Part shown: positions 10,760 through 23,319 of the stretch, one piece after another
Numbering within the stretch: position 1 is the stretch's first letter
Layout of the letters: every line of letters begins with the position of its first letter
Origin: Pleurodeles waltl
Lineage: Eukaryota; Chordata; Amphibia; Caudata; Salamandridae
Assembly (NCBI RefSeq): GCF_031143425.1
Contig: NC_090442.1
Span: 430,731,776 to 430,795,775 of the forward strand
Reading direction: 5' to 3'
Length of the DNA stretch: 64,000 nt
Notes under the pieces: generated by a model
What the model was told of the DNA's origin: nothing
The model's database searches: none
The model's input: the letters and a program-made list of their open reading frames with translations, nothing else
Translations under genes and position numbers: made by a program

Positions 10760-11608
10760 AGTCCCCTCGTGGATCTGGCGTCGTGTACTCAAGTGGCTGA
10801 GGTGCCCCCCCTTCCCTTCCCCCTGAGGTGCCTGTCCTATTTTCTTTCTGATGCCCCTGCAGTGTTCTCTCCGTGGAGTTCTTGTCGTGGGACTGGGCCT
10901 TGCCCCTTTGCACAGGACCCCTGTGATCCACGGACAGTGGTTGGACTACATTTAGTAGCTGTATATATTTTGTACATAGTTTATTTATTTATTGGGATTA
11001 ATGGCGTACATATTTCAATATATCTGCCCGTTTATGATCTCTTCTTTTGGTCTTTGCATTATTTCGGAGGGGGGTGGTTTGTGGGTTGTGACAGTGATCT
11101 GTGGGAATGCATTGATGTGTGTGTTGTAGTGGGTGTGGGTGGGTGGGTGTGTGCCGGTAATCTTTTCCCTCCCCTGTGTCGTAGGTGCAGTACTCACCGA
11201 TGTCTTCCGCGCCGCCGGGCGTGCTCCTGGTATATGAGGAGGAATAGGAGTGCGGGGATGACCTGTAACTCTGGCTCCATACTGCCGGAATCTCGCGTGG
11301 AGTGCGTAGAGGTGAGCGTTTTCCCGTTCGTAGTCTGTTTCCGCCGTGTTCTTATCGGCGGTGCTCCCGCCCCGGAAAAGGTGGCAGATTGGTGGGTCGT
11401 AATAGGGTGGGCGGTACTTTGTCTGCCGCCGGGCTGTTGGCGGGAACCGCCGCGCTGTTTGTTTGTACCGCTGTGGCGGTCGGAGTGTTAAGTTGGCGGG
11501 CTGTGATGGCGGTTCCCGCCAGGGTCAGAATTGCATATTTTAGACCGCCGGCCTGTTGGCGGCTTGGCCGCCGCTTTATCACCGACCGCCAGGGTCAGAA
11601 TGAGGGCC
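10760..11608 (+). other. H1 right subterminal region
   Basis: There is no gene here. The first part (cccttccccctgaggtgcctgtcctattttc onward) matches the H2 left subterminal region in reverse complement (about 50130-50400). The last 250 bp are GC-rich with several copies of ccgccg and gttggcgg motifs leading into the right terminal repeat at 11593-11608. These may be protein-binding sites, but this is not shown. Confidence 0.6.
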
Positions 11609-12102
11609 ATAGTCTCTTTTGAATCCAAAATGGACAACTCTGTCTTGCAGGTTAGTAGTTTTAGTCCTGCAGGACACTCTCGATCCTTATTAGAATTTAT
11701 ATAGAGGATAATTTTGAGAGACAAGTTGAGACCACAGCTTTATACATGTTTTTCAAGGAAGACAGTATGTATGAAACTTTTTTGCACTCGCAAACGGTGC
11801 GAATCGCAAAAATCGGCCATTTGCGAGTGCAAAAACGTGGTCTGCGATGCATGAAAGGCATTTGCAGACCAAAAATAAGAAATCACAATAATTGAGATTT
11901 TTTGCGTTGCAACCTGGTTTTGCGAGTCACATTTTGTGATTCGGTATTTCCAGTGGGAAATTGCAAGGCGCAAATTGCAAGTCACAAAATCCAAGTCACA
12001 AATAGATGCATCAAAAAATCGCAAATTGCGATTTTTCGCAGAATGGCATTTTGCACATACAAAATACCACTAAGTGAAACCAGGTGGTAACCAGGTGCAA
12101 GC

Positions 12103-12110
12103 TATATAAA
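12103..12110 (+). promoter_or_regulatory. TATA box of H3 transposase
   Basis: TATATAAA lies 33 bp before the proposed ATG at 12143, so the 5' leader would be very short. Confidence 0.5.
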
Positions 12111-12142
12111 GAGGCGCAGAATGCCTCAGACTCTTTTTCACA

Positions 12143-13312
12143 ATGGCTGCACTCTACGTCAAGGCGAGGAGGATGAGGATCTTGGCAGGTTTGAGGAGAG
12201 TGAGGAGGAGACAGGAGCGCATTTTCAGAGTGCGCATTACACTTTTTAACCTGACAGAGGAGGAAATATATGAGAGGTATAGGTTGAACTCAGCCATGTT
12301 TCTTGATTTGATAGCTGAGCTACAACCCATACTGCAGCGCAGAACACTAAGGACTCACAGCATACCCACCCATGTGCAGGTATTATGCTCCCTCCACCTA
12401 ATTGCCTCAGGGAGCTATCAAGGGGTCATAGCAGCAGCTGGAGGGGTCTCACAGAGTACCCTCTCTAGATTTTTCAATGCATTTATCAACGCCATGCTGA
12501 GCAAACTACACCAGTACATCAGATTCCCCCACACCCCACAGGAAATACAGCAGACAAAAATATATTTTGACCAGATAGAACAGTTCCCCCACGTCCTAGG
12601 TGCCATAGATGGGACACATGTTGCAATCTGTTCACCATCAGCCACAGAGTATGTGTACCGCAACCGGAAATACCAACATTCAATGAATATACAGGTGATA
12701 TGCAATGCTTCCTACATCATAACTGATGTCGTGGCCAGGTACCCAAGGAGCACACATGATTCATACATCTTTCTCCTAGCGGCATACACACAAGACTGCT
12801 AGCTGGGGAGTTTGGAGAAGGAGATCTACTAGGTATTGTCCCTCTATACAATGGTGCATTGATGGCGTGCTGATGTCAGATGGCTCAGTTACGCATCTTG
12901 CCCTCTGTCCCTTCCAGGAGACAGTGCTGACGCAGTGCGCACCTACATGATGATGCCCTACCTCAATCCTGCAACACCTGATGAACGGAGATACAATGCA
13001 GCACACAGGGTGACCCGCAACGTGGTGGTGCGCACATTTGGACTGCTGAAGAGTCGCTTCCGGTGCCTCCACAAAAGTGGAGGAGCACTACAGTACAGTC
13101 AAGAGACCACATGTAGAATAGTGGCTACTTGTGAAATCTTGCACAATATAGCTACCACCAGGGGCATACCTGTAGAAATATGTGAATCTGAATCTGATGA
13201 GGATGATGACCCCCTCCCACCCCTACAGCCAGCAGACAGGAGCAGTGCAGCAGAGGGAAGGCAAAGGCGTGCTGACATCACACACAACCATTTCAGATGT
13301 AAGTATGAATGA
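12143..13312 (+). pseudogene. HARBI1-like transposase of H3, two exons, one frameshift
   Basis: Exon 1 is 12143-12832 (donor ctag/gtattg) and exon 2 is 12918-13312 (acceptor cttccag). The join recreates GDS inside the second catalytic motif. The start MAALYVKARRMR is followed by a basic helix, an N-terminal helix-turn-helix-like region, GAIDGTH near 12597-12620, YRNRKYQHSMN, and RTFGLLKSRFRCL in exon 2. The C-terminal end is acidic (SESDEDDD). One single-base change of frame is needed near 12770-12780, after HDSYIF. Otherwise the frame is open. The final HFR codons run into gtaagt, so a further 3' exon is possible. The DDE residues appear retained. The protein would be a Harbinger transposase if the frameshift is a private or sequencing error. 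Confidence 0.82.
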
Positions 13313-13445
13313 CACAAATGCACTGACAACTGTACCTGTAGTGAATTACATTTTTTATCTTAATGTCAGTAAATGTTCGTTCTACGAATAGCAAAAAAAA
13401 TGAAGTGAAAAACTAGAGACAATAGAGGTCCTGAGTAATGCACTA

Positions 13446-15145
13446 TTACATCATAGTGGACACATTACCCCTCTGGCAGCTACAGTTATTTTTGCGGCCA
13501 CGCACACCACTCGGGTGCCCAGTTACCTCACTGGCACCTCGATTATCCGCCTCAGTGGCAGTGCTGTGCCTGGCACTGCGCCGTCTGGTGTCCAATGCTG
13601 ATACAGCTACACTGCTGAGGCCGGAAGTGTCCTCTGTGTCCCCCAGTGCAAGCTCACTGGGTTTGGCTGACATCTGTCCCATTATGTTATTGATCACGTT
13701 AGTGATTTGTACCAGTCCGTTAGCCACATCCCTGCTGCTGTGTGCTGCCTCCACTTGTGCAGCCACTGCACGACGTGCAATCAGTGACGTTGCATTTGCC
13801 ACCCTTTTCACAGAGCGACAGAAGCCCCCAAACATTTTCATAAATCTGCGCTCCTGTCTGCAGTGGCTCACCCTCTCATGGCGCAGCTCATGGCATAGTT
13901 CACACACAGCTCAAGTGAGCTCTCTGGTGTCCTGTGATGCCTGAACCTGTCCCTCATGCAGCAGTTCTATATTAGCATTGAGGCACTCAAGCTGGCGATG
14001 CAGGACCCCCATGTTGCTATTATGTTGCTGCATATTTTTTTGTAAACCAAGGATCCTCTTCTTTTATAGGCGCTGCTGCTGCAACATAGCAGCTTCCAGC
14101 CCACCAAAGAAGGAGGGACCCTCACCTGCCTCATTCTGCTGTGCACCTGCACTTGTTGCCATCCTGCGGGCTGCTGTGGTCTGCTGACAACTGGCCTCCT
14201 GCATTTGGGTGCGCCTGCCAGTTGGGGATGGTGTAATTGGCCCTTCCTGCTGCTAATCTGAATCTTGGCTGAGCTCTGGCAGTGGCAGTGCCCTGGGCCT
14301 GTGTCGGACTGGTGCAATGGTGAGAGACCCACTTGTGTTAGAAACAGAGGCTGGATGGGTGTCAGTCTCGCCTACGCTGGCTGATGCTGTGGTTGCTGGG
14401 CCTGGCCCACCTGCAACGACAATATGCAGCATGTCAGTTATGTTTGTTGCAAGTAAGGGCACACAATTGTAATAAAGGTACGGGTACTTCTCTTCACTGT
14501 GTTGTGGGTGTTGTGTTCCTCTGGGTGTTACTTTACTTAATTACATTGTACGTGCTACTTTCAGCTCTGGGTTGTGGACTGCCACTCCCATAATGCATTG
14601 TTGTGCTGCTTCTAAGATGTGGAATGGACTACTTCTCACAATGTTTAACATTACTTGCTAATTCCTAAGGGGCTTTTGTGCATACACATATGGGGTTACA
14701 ATTCAATATTGCACTTACCCTGGCTGGTACTTGGTGTGCCCGAAGTGTCTATCTCTGTGACACCAGTCACAGCTTCAGAGAGGAGTGTCGACTCCACTAG
14801 GTCCTCTAATGGGGTGGATGGTGGCTCTGTGAGTGGACTGCCTCCTGTGCCCCTGGCCTCCTGCTGTCTTCTTGCCACCCTCTCCTTCGCTTGGGACCAC
14901 AGGTCATACCACCTCTTCTTTATCTCGTCGACCGAGCGCTGTGTCACTCCAATTGTGCAGATTTTGGATTGAATATCTTCCCAGAGTCTTCTTTTCTCAC
15001 TCTCCGGCACCTGGAGTGAACTTTTGCCAAAAAGGCGGTCATGGCTCCTGACCACCTCCTCTGTCAGCACCTCAAGCTCTTGTTCGCTGAATTTGAGCTT
15101 CCTCTTTCTCTCTCCCTTCTCCTTTCCTTGGGCTGAGGTGTCCAT
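13446..15145 (-). pseudogene. Myb/SANT-like protein of H3, two exons, two stops
   Basis: Exon 1 is 15145-14719 (donor gtaagtgc) and exon 2 is 14410-13446 (acceptor gttgcag), in matching phase. Exon 1 carries a Myb_DNA-bind_5-like domain: LKFSEQELEVLTEEVV at the start and the terminal helix EIKKRWYDLWSQAK. Exon 2 contains Gln-rich and helical segments, with ARRAVAAQVEAAH near the end. It is interrupted by a TAG after LSQDSD (about 14251-14253), a TAA after MLQQQRL (about 14073) and a further stop or frame slip near 13915. The architecture follows Myb1 of H1, but the sequence is much diverged. It is the usual partner gene of a Harbinger transposase. Confidence 0.75.
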
Positions 15146-15498
15146 CGTTGCTCAGGTGTGCTGCCTCCTTCAGAGTGTTGCTCAGTGTGGCTGGGCTGCT
15201 CTCTCTCTGGATGCTGGTTTGGGTGTGGCACCTGAAACTGCCTGGGATGACTCACTTCCTGCTTGTGATGTCATCAGGCTCCTCCAGGTGTGCTTTCTCG
15301 GTAAAAAATTGCAAATTGCAAAAATGCAAATTGCGATTAGGTAAATGGGCCTCGCAAACCACAAATAGCGATTTTTAAGAAATCGCTAATTCCGAATCGC
15401 AATTTTGTTACATGGCCTATTGCGACTCGGAAAAAGCGATTTCTTAAAAATCGCTATTTGCGATTCGCGAGGCCTTTTTTTCATACATATGGCCCTAA

Positions 15499-15911
15499 GT
15501 TCTTATAGATACGCTTCTTAACTTGTCATATCTTTAAAAGGGGTGTGACCTATTTAGGCTGTCAAGTATGTCTGCTAGTAAGGGGTAGAAGTTGATCATT
15601 GTTGATCAGAAGATGGACATGGAATGGCTTAAATCTTTAATGAAATTATCAGTTATAAGGTCTATGAAGTGTGATAATGTGTTGATTGTAGAAATAGTAC
15701 TAAGTTTATGTTTATAGACTTTCGTGAATTAGGAACAAGAATGCTGTATTACGCATTTTAGGTTTCAAATAAAATATGATGTTCTTCATGTTTTTTCATG
15801 TTTTTTCTTGGAAGAAGCACTCAAAGATGTTGCAATTTTCAGTTGAGTTCTTGAGGGAAATTTGGTTGAGGGGGTTGAATTTTATTTTTATAGTCTTGAT
15901 TAGCATCCTGG
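15499..15911. other. AT-rich spacer, nothing recognised
   Basis: No gene or repeat was recognised between the right end of H3 and the LTR-derived block. Confidence 0.5.
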
Positions 15912-18460
15912 TGTTGGAAAATGGGTTATTGATAAGGGCAGGTAAGTACCTACACTTAGCAATAGGCCACTAACCGCCACTTAGGTCCCGTCAGGTCTCA
16001 GTAAATTAAACCTAGCTCAACCCTTGGTAGCTTGGCAACCAGTGACAAGGCTTAACTTAGGAGACAAAGTGTAAAGCATTCAAATATCACAAAACAGTAA
16101 TTAATAAAACACAGGAAACAGTTTAAAAATCCAAAATCAATTTATAAGAATAGATTATATTTTTATCTTTAAAATGACACCAACATGAATAACATCGGAT
16201 AAGGAGAACCGGAGATATGAATTTTAAAATAATTAATGCTTTCTAGCGCATAGAAGCCACTAGCGCTCAAAGGGTTAAAAAAGGGCACACTGGAAAGGAA
16301 CAAAGTCCAGAGTTCGGGCCACCCACAAGGTAACACTGTCACACTTACTTTCAGAAGGGTTTGATTCAGGAAAGTGTTCCACAGTACCAGCCAAGGGTTC
16401 AGAGGCTCTGGTGTGCCTCTTGGGGTCTGGGACTACAACTCCCACAATGCACCCCTTCAACCTATGGAGTTGCTTCAAACGTCTCCAAACTTCTGGATCT
16501 TCTTCCAGAGGTCCTTTTTGTGTCCTTGAAGTGTCCACAACTTGATCCAAGGTTCCAGAAGCTTTGAGTTGCTCCTAGGGAGCTGAGGCTACAATTCCAA
16601 GAAAGCACCTGGTCAGAATCCTCAATGGCCACTAGACGCTGGTCAGGTGGGCTCTGCTTGCAGGACTTAATGCAGGGGACTCTGGGCAGCTCCTTTGTAC
16701 CTGTAGCAAACAGGGAGTCCCTTCTCGAAGCAGTAGAAGACAGGTAAAGCCCATTACTGGTGAAGCCCAAGTGTGCAGCTGGTGCAGTCCTCTAGAGTGC
16801 AGTGTCCAGGTGTAGGTCAGGGGTCCAGCAGGGCAGTCCTTCTTCTCCTGTAGTTCTTCCTTGTTGGAATCTGAATGGGATCTGAGGTGTGGGTGCAGGT
16901 CTGCCAGTTTTATCCTTGTTCCTGGGGGAAAAACAGGGGGGTCCTGGATCTCCAATCAGGGACAGGGTCCTTCCCCCTGTGATGGCCACTTCCTGGGAAG
17001 TGTGGCAAAAATCAATCCCAGGGAGCAACATTCCTCAAAAATCCATCATGGCTGAAAGTGATTTTTGGAGGTTACATCTGGCTAAGCCCACCCACTGGTG
17101 TGGCTAAAAATCCTAAACGCACCCCTCTCCTGCCCTCTCCTAATCTAATCAAGGGGGCACCTAATTGTCTGGGTTTGCAGGATGTGAGGGTGTTGCTGGG
17201 TTGCTCCAAATGTCCTTCTCTGCCTTTGAAGACCAGTTTGGCAGACTTCCCCCTTCCTGCTTCACCATCTGCTGAGGGGAGATCTTCTCCCACAGGCACA
17301 TCTCTTTGTGTGGAGCCAGGCCACTTCACACCTCATCAAGGCAGCCTGGCATGGATGCCCGAGGCTGACTAATCAGAGCACAGCAGCACAAACACTGCAT
17401 GACTGAAGTTGGCAACTTTTCAGGTAAAGTTAAAAACTCTTTACCTGAACAAGTTATATTAAATCCCACAACTGCAAGTTGTGGGATTTATTTTAACAAA
17501 TAATTTGATACCAAACTTCTGGTATCTGTTACTTAAGAGGACTTTTAAAATTAAAATAAAGTTTCCCCATTCTAGCCTATGGAGGCCATTCACTACAATG
17601 AGGGAAAACAAACTTGGCTGTTTTACCTCACCAGGGCTTATAAAACTATTTTTATAAGGTCCCTGCTCATAGTTACATGGCACCCAGCCCTAGGGGCACA
17701 TAGGGCACACCTTAGGGTTGACTTATATGTACAAATAAGGTAGTTAAAGACTTTAGAACTACTTTTAATTCCAAAGTCGAATTTGCTTATAACTTTAATT
17801 TAAAAGCGGCCAGCAAGGCATGCCTGCGTTTAAAATGATCCTGGACACCTCAGCAGTGCACCTATGGGTGCACTACCTGTGTTGTGGTCCCTAAACCTAC
17901 ATGCCCTACCATATACTAGGGACTTATAGGTAGGTTGACTTAGCCAATTATAATTAGCCTAATTTGCATACTGATTGTATACAGAGCACAAGCACAGGGC
18001 CTGTGACTGGTTAGCAGTACCCAGGGCACCATCAGAGTTAGGAAAACACCAGCAAAAAGTGGAAAATGGGGACAAAAAGTTAGGTGGCCTCTGCAATCAT
18101 CCCAGTTCTCTCACACAAGCCCCCCCCCCAGCCCACACGCCCAGGAGACTCAGCCCAACACTGGGATAGTCTTCCTGGCTTGTCAGGCAAGGAAGATAGT
18201 GAAGAGGACAGGCTGTCCCTTTGCAGCGCATACTCTGCCTTACATCCTCCTGCCATGGTCACTCCCTCTGGGTAGTGACTCCATCCCAACAGTGAAAGGA
18301 TCCATCTCAAACTGAAACTTCCCTCTAGGGGGGTATTCTTCCTCTCTCTCTGCCAACTTGGGAGTGAGGTGCCCACCTCCCCTACCCCTAACTTTGCTAG
18401 GGCAACACCTAGCTGACCCAGAGAGGTCACCCATCACTTGAGCAACCCCACCATGACCAA
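15912..18460 (-). repeat. LTR-derived repeat, minus orientation
   Basis: The left end (tgttggaaaatgggttattg) and the next 250 bp align with the reverse complement of the 3' end of the solo LTR at 28593-30747. Shared words include tagcttggca, gcttaactt and aaacacagg-like stretches. The right part (17860-18080) matches other copies. It contains the segment accagccaagggttcag also seen near 20455 and 63030. No coding capacity was found. The right boundary is uncertain. Confidence 0.6.
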
Positions 18461-18894
18461 CAGGGCCAGGGGGCCTACTTTGCTTTTGGACAAGTCCCAG
18501 GCCAACTTATCAATAGACTCTTGAAATAAAAGCATCTCCATGATATCAGATTGAGACAATTTTGTGAAATGAGGGCGAAGCCCTGTCTTTGAATCATGAA
18601 ACAAGAACAAACTACTACCTCTGAACCAAGAGACGGCAAGAGGTTTGGACTATGGTCATACTCTGAATATCAATCCTGTCACAACTATGCATTCATAACA
18701 TAAACGTTTGATCACAGCTTGGAAATTCTCAAAGACTTAAATATGTATCTCACATATTATGCTTTCCAAAAAAGAATAATGAAACTATAATTTGCTTCTC
18801 TCCAAAAATGCTTTCCAAAAAAGAACAATGAAACTATAATTTGCTTATCTCTGAAATGCTTCCACATTAACAACTAAAGACCTGAAAGTTTTTC

Positions 18895-19545
18895 TCATTG
18901 AACTTGAAGCGCTTTATTCATTGGGCAGAAGCGCCTTGTTTATTGTTCATAAAGCGCTTTGATTATTATTCTAGGAAGCGCTTTTACTTGTCTTGTCTGA
19001 AGCGCTATGCTCGGTTTGCTAAGGGGCACTTTACTCATGTGGCCTGAATCACTTTGATTGCTGTGTCAAGGCCTTTTACTCATGTGGACTGAAGTGCTTT
19101 GATTGCCGAACCAAGGGCACTTAACTCATGTGGACTGAAGCGCTTTGATTGCCGTGCCAAGGGTGCTTTACTCGTGGACTGAAGCACTTTGATTACCATG
19201 CCAAGGGCGCTTTACTCATGTGGACTTAAGTGTTTTGATTGCAGTGCCAAGAGCGATTTACTCATGTGGACTGAAGCGCTTTGATTGCTGTGCCAAGGGC
19301 GCTTTACTCATGTGGACTGAAGCGCTTTGATTGCTGTGCCAAGAGCGCTTTACTCATGTGGACTGAAGCGCTTTGATTGCTGTGTCAAGAGCGCTTTACT
19401 CATGTGGACTGAAACGCTTTCCTCGTTGTGCTAAGGGGCGCTTTACTTCTGTGCTCCGAAACACTTTGATCGTTACGCCAAGGCCGCTTTACTCTTTAAA
19501 CTGAAAACGCCTTGCTCGTTGTGCTAAGGGGCACTTTACCTTTGG
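18895..19545 (+). repeat. 46-bp tandem array with decaying edges
   Basis: The repeat unit is about 46 bp and contains gaagcgctttgattgctgtg and tttactcatgtggact. Central copies (about 19120-19410) are close to identical. Copies toward both edges are progressively degenerate, as expected when unequal exchange homogenises the middle of an array. About a dozen units are recognisable. Each contains the palindrome agcgct. Confidence 0.9.
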
Positions 19546-20029
19546 AAGTAACAACTCCCTTCAAGATTGGACTCATCAAGGCCGTACCGCTATGAGTACG
19601 ACCTACTCGTATCTGAATTCACTATGGAAACAAGGATACTCCGATTTGCTGTCAATCTGCCATGCAGGAAATCTGCTCTTAATCAGAGGAACCCCCATGA
19701 GGTCTGACTGTATCGAAGTATTCAAAATATTGAGCAATGTGCTTAGGTGTGGCTGGGCTTTATATGCCTGCCACACCCCAAGATGGCTACCGCCTCTAAA
19801 AACATGGGAATTGTAGTCCCTTCATGGAATAGCACTGATAAGTGCATCTTGACCACCAATGTCCTGTCCCTGCAGCTACATGAGCTTTACCACAGGGCAG
19901 ACGATGCTGATGACCACTTTTAGAACAAGAGGGGATGACAAGTGGTGCGCATGAAGCGCAGCAGAGTTTCGGGCTGGACCTGGACAGCGCACAGCCTTTT
20001 TCCTGACAGAAAGTGACAATCATGGTTAC

Positions 20030-21480
20030 CTGGTCATGCTAGACCAGGGTCACTAGTTCAGGCCAAACATGTTTGAGGGTTAGATACAGGACCAGGATAG
20101 TTCTGCTGAAGAGTTATCTTCTCTAGACAGGCATAAAGAGTTCAATTTGCACTAGAGGGGAGAGTAAGGAGGAGGCTCTTGGTGTGAAGAGCAGGTTGAG
20201 CATTATGATTGTTATAGCTCACAGAGTGGTTGTCACTGGAAATTTGTATTAGTGGGTTGTCCCAGACAGTGGCTGCTGTAGCGTAGTGCAGGTTTTTTGT
20301 TACCAGTCGTCTGCACGAAGAGCAGGTCCTGCTGCAACTTCATACTGGTGGTCATCGCTGGCTGCAGTCTTGGAGCGAACAGGCCCATTTGTGGTGCAAG
20401 GAGCCCAAACTTCAAGATTTTCACCTTTTCCTTTAGGTAGAGCTTTCAATGATGCCAGCCAAGGTTCTAGGGCCTAGGACATCTCTTGGAGCTCGGGATC
20501 GACTCAAACAGAGGCCAGCAAAAGGGCTCAGGCAGGTCTAGTTAGGCTCCAGTTGTTTCTAGTTAGCTGGGTAGAGACAGAGAGCCCTCTGGAAGCTTGT
20601 TGTGACCCTGTAGCTCACACAGGAGGTCACCCATCTGACCCTTGGAGTCACCCTGAGTATCCTGGGAACAAGGTAGGCAGGTCCATCTTCTTTCTTCAGA
20701 CAATAAGGCAGTCCTTTCAGCAGCAGGGCAGTTTTTCTGGCAGCACGTCAGTCGCTCTTCTGAATCTTCCGCAGATCTAGATGTGTTCTGAAGAGTGGCT
20801 CTGAGGGTCCTATTTTTATACCTGGTGCCAATTTCTGTGTGAGGAATTCCCTGTCCTACCCCTAAAACTGGTTCTGATCAGTTCTTTCCTTTCCCCTGGC
20901 TCCAAACTGTCTAGGGGAACAAATCCAAGGCCAGGCCTGTTGTCAGGTGCCTTTGTGTGTGCTGCGGACCAGAACCTAAGATATGTAATCAGGGCAGAGT
21001 GCATCTCCTTCCAGCCACCCTGCTAGGAAGACGCATTCCCAGCTACACCCATGTCCCATTGTTCACTATCTGGGCACAATACACAAAGCACCACAGGAGA
21101 GCCGGTCACACTTGTGTCACCCAGGGCACTGGCAGAAAGGCACAGTTGGTTTGAGCAGGATAACACCTACTGTCTTAAAGTGCCATTTGCAAAATTGTAA
21201 CTTAAAATCCGACTCTGCCATCAAAGACAACATTAAACAACAATTTTTTTCAGTGTAAGCATCATTTCTCTATCTTCTCCCAATCTGAAGTAAGCACTTA
21301 CTAAATGTAATAGGGTAATCCAGTGTTAGTCATTATGGAGAGATAGGCCTTCCTACAGTGAAAACAACTCAAGGATGCTTTCAATGTCAGGACGGGTAAG
21401 ATGTAAACACAAATGTCCTACTTCTTAAATAATCCGCACCTTGCCCGACCTATCATAGGGGTGATTTATAATTTTTTTAA
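20030..21480 (-). repeat. LTR-derived repeat fragment
   Basis: It shares ordered segments with 59760-60720 and 62640-63850: a gctggactgggtca-like start, agccaaggttc near 20460, and the taagcacttactaaatgtaatagggtaa type segment near 21300. It also shares the lower-identity frame with the block at 15912-18460. No gene was found. The ends are approximate. Confidence 0.5.
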
Positions 21481-21805
21481 AGGAAGGCTAGGGCCTGGCA
21501 GAATGATTATTTTGCTAGTATGAAATGGAAGTTTAAACACCGTGCACTACAGGCTGCAGTGGCACCATGAGCAACCAAAACTTTGAGACGTGGTATGCCA
21601 AAATGGATTGGTGGATGAGGGCAGAGAGAGCATTATATGAAGAAGGCGCTGTTGGAAAAAAAAAGTTGGAGAGCCTGCAGGGTGAACAGCTGTGCTATTG
21701 CGGGTTGAAAAAAGTTTGAATTGAATGAATCTGTGAATGCCATGCTGAGGACCATGATAAAATATACTTTCTTGTCCAGATCAAATATGAGCAGACAAAG
21801 ACCTA

Positions 21806-21995
21806 GGGGGTTATTCTAACTTTGGAGGAGGTGTTAATCCGTCCCAAAAGTGACGGAAAAGTGACGGATTTACCACCAGCCGTATTACGAGTCCATTATA
21901 TCCTATGGAACTCGTAATACGGCTGGTGGTATATCCGTCACTTTACCGTCACTTTTGGGACGGATTAACACTCCTCCAAAGTTAGAATAACCCCC
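21806..21995. mobile_element. Palindromic MITE, copy 1
   Basis: This 190-bp element is almost entirely a perfect inverted repeat: gggggttattctaactttgg at the left is mirrored at the right, and the two arms meet at a short central loop near 21890. The triplet cta flanks both sides (21803-21805, 21996-21998). A 3-bp duplication and the end sequence suggest a non-autonomous Harbinger-like element. Copy 2 is at 26897. Confidence 0.88.
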
Positions 21996-21999
21996 CTAA

Positions 22000-23315
22000 T
22001 GTTTTACCAGTAATACTACATAAACGTAGGGAGACTTCTAATGTCCCAAATGGATTTGTTTTTCGTTTTATTACTTACTTGGTGAATACATGTACACGTC
22101 AATAAGAATTTTTAAAAATGATCGACATTTTCAGAACATGAGCGGTTGCACATCTCAATTGCTATGAACCTCGTTGAAAGGCATTTCATCAATGTCATGA
22201 CATAGTAAAACAGGCAGTGGGAGGCACTGTTTCACTAAAGCGCTGCGTCTGGGAATACTGATACTCCTAACATATAAGCTTTTTTGGCGTTCCTCTGTTC
22301 CCATCCATTTCAACAATGTGAATTCATCTTGGCAAAAGTTCACAAAATGTCCTTTTCAGTGATGCCATCGGGTTAAAGCCATATGATGTCGCTTCTTGTG
22401 ATGTTTTTCAAGGTCACTTCCGGTACACCAGGGCATTTGGCTAATGAGCATGCCTTTTTGTAACCTTTACCTTGCTTTAACAAACATTTCAAATGCATTT
22501 CCCTTCAAACTACAACAACACTGAAATTAAAATATTCATGCGCATAAAAACAGGATCTTTTGTGGAAGTGAAAGTCAGTAGATTTATCAATAACACAAAC
22601 AATTTAAATTATGGCGGTGTTTTGGGCACACAGCATTGCGATATATATGATCTAAAACCATAAGCAAAATAAAATATTTGTTTTCAGTTTTCCTTGGGTT
22701 TACAGAAGGAGCGTGCACATCTGAGAATTCCTGCTCTGAAGTGGTTCTGTAACTTATTTCAACCATTGAACTTCGCCTGTTTTACTGTTGAATAAGTAGT
22801 GCATGCCTGTAGCTGAAGAGAGAAAAAAGTTAATAAAACTGACAGCAAATATACATCACTAAGCATTTTAAGAACTAGTGGTCGCTTCGGAAGATCTTAC
22901 TCTATAAAACCTTTACATGCTGAGTGTAATCATGGGTAGGCAAAGTTTATCATTGTCCCTTGATAGAATATACATTGTACAGAACATTCATATAAAAGAG
23001 GCTAAGGGTTTCCAATTTTTGCTCAGACTGGTCTACTTGTGTGCTACATTCTCTTATACACTCAAATCTGGAGAATAGGTGCAGAATGACATTTTCTGAA
23101 TAATGTGGTTTTATCATGTCACTACAGAAAAATACTAGAAAGTATCATGTACCACTGAACCTTGAGCAAAAGTGTAAATGAAAAAATGACAAAACTAACA
23201 TTTATAGTTTGATTCCAAGTGCTGAAGGATTAATGTCATAAAAAAGCTCGGGTAGAACTTTATCATGAGTAACATATTACTTCGGTTAGTTTACCTGTTG
23301 GTAATATTGAAATAT
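22000..23315. other. Non-coding stretch, nothing recognised
   Basis: AT-rich unique-looking sequence. No gene, tandem array or clear transposon end was seen. Confidence 0.5.
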
Positions 23316-23319
23316 GTAC

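Larger units (their letters stand above)
2307..11608 (+). mobile_element. PIF/Harbinger DNA transposon H1, three genes, complete
   Basis: The element is 9302 bp. The left end reads ggtggtcattctgacc. The right end, in reverse complement, reads ggccctcattctgacc and continues ctggcggtcgg, giving imperfect terminal inverted repeats. The flanking triplets are ata (2304-2306) and ata (11609-11611), a 3-bp target duplication as expected for PIF/Harbinger, although the usual triplet is TWA. The paralogous empty site at 949-1039 confirms both boundaries. Gene order is Myb1 (+), HARBI1-like transposase (-), Myb2 (+). The element also carries an intronic C-rich array, an intronic G-rich minisatellite and two long minisatellites downstream of Myb2. 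Both Myb genes read open after splicing, but the transposase is broken, so the copy could not move on its own protein. Confidence 0.93.
11761..15495 (+). mobile_element. Compact PIF/Harbinger element H3
   Basis: The left end gacagtatgtatga and the right end (reverse complement gggccatatgtatga, next to taa at 15496-15498) form imperfect inverted repeats. A clean target duplication is not visible on the left. Subterminal sequence on both sides is built from cgaatcgcaaa-like words. The transposase (+) and a Myb/SANT gene (-) converge. The element is about 3.7 kb and clearly distinct from H1/H2. It lies 150 bp outside the right end of H1. Confidence 0.75.

Noticed and set aside
10100..11491. 463-codon plus-strand frame and several 140-260-codon frames on both strands
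   Set aside because: They run through the 64-bp array, which lacks stops in several frames. The peptide repeats merely cycle through the three frames, and no domain is present.
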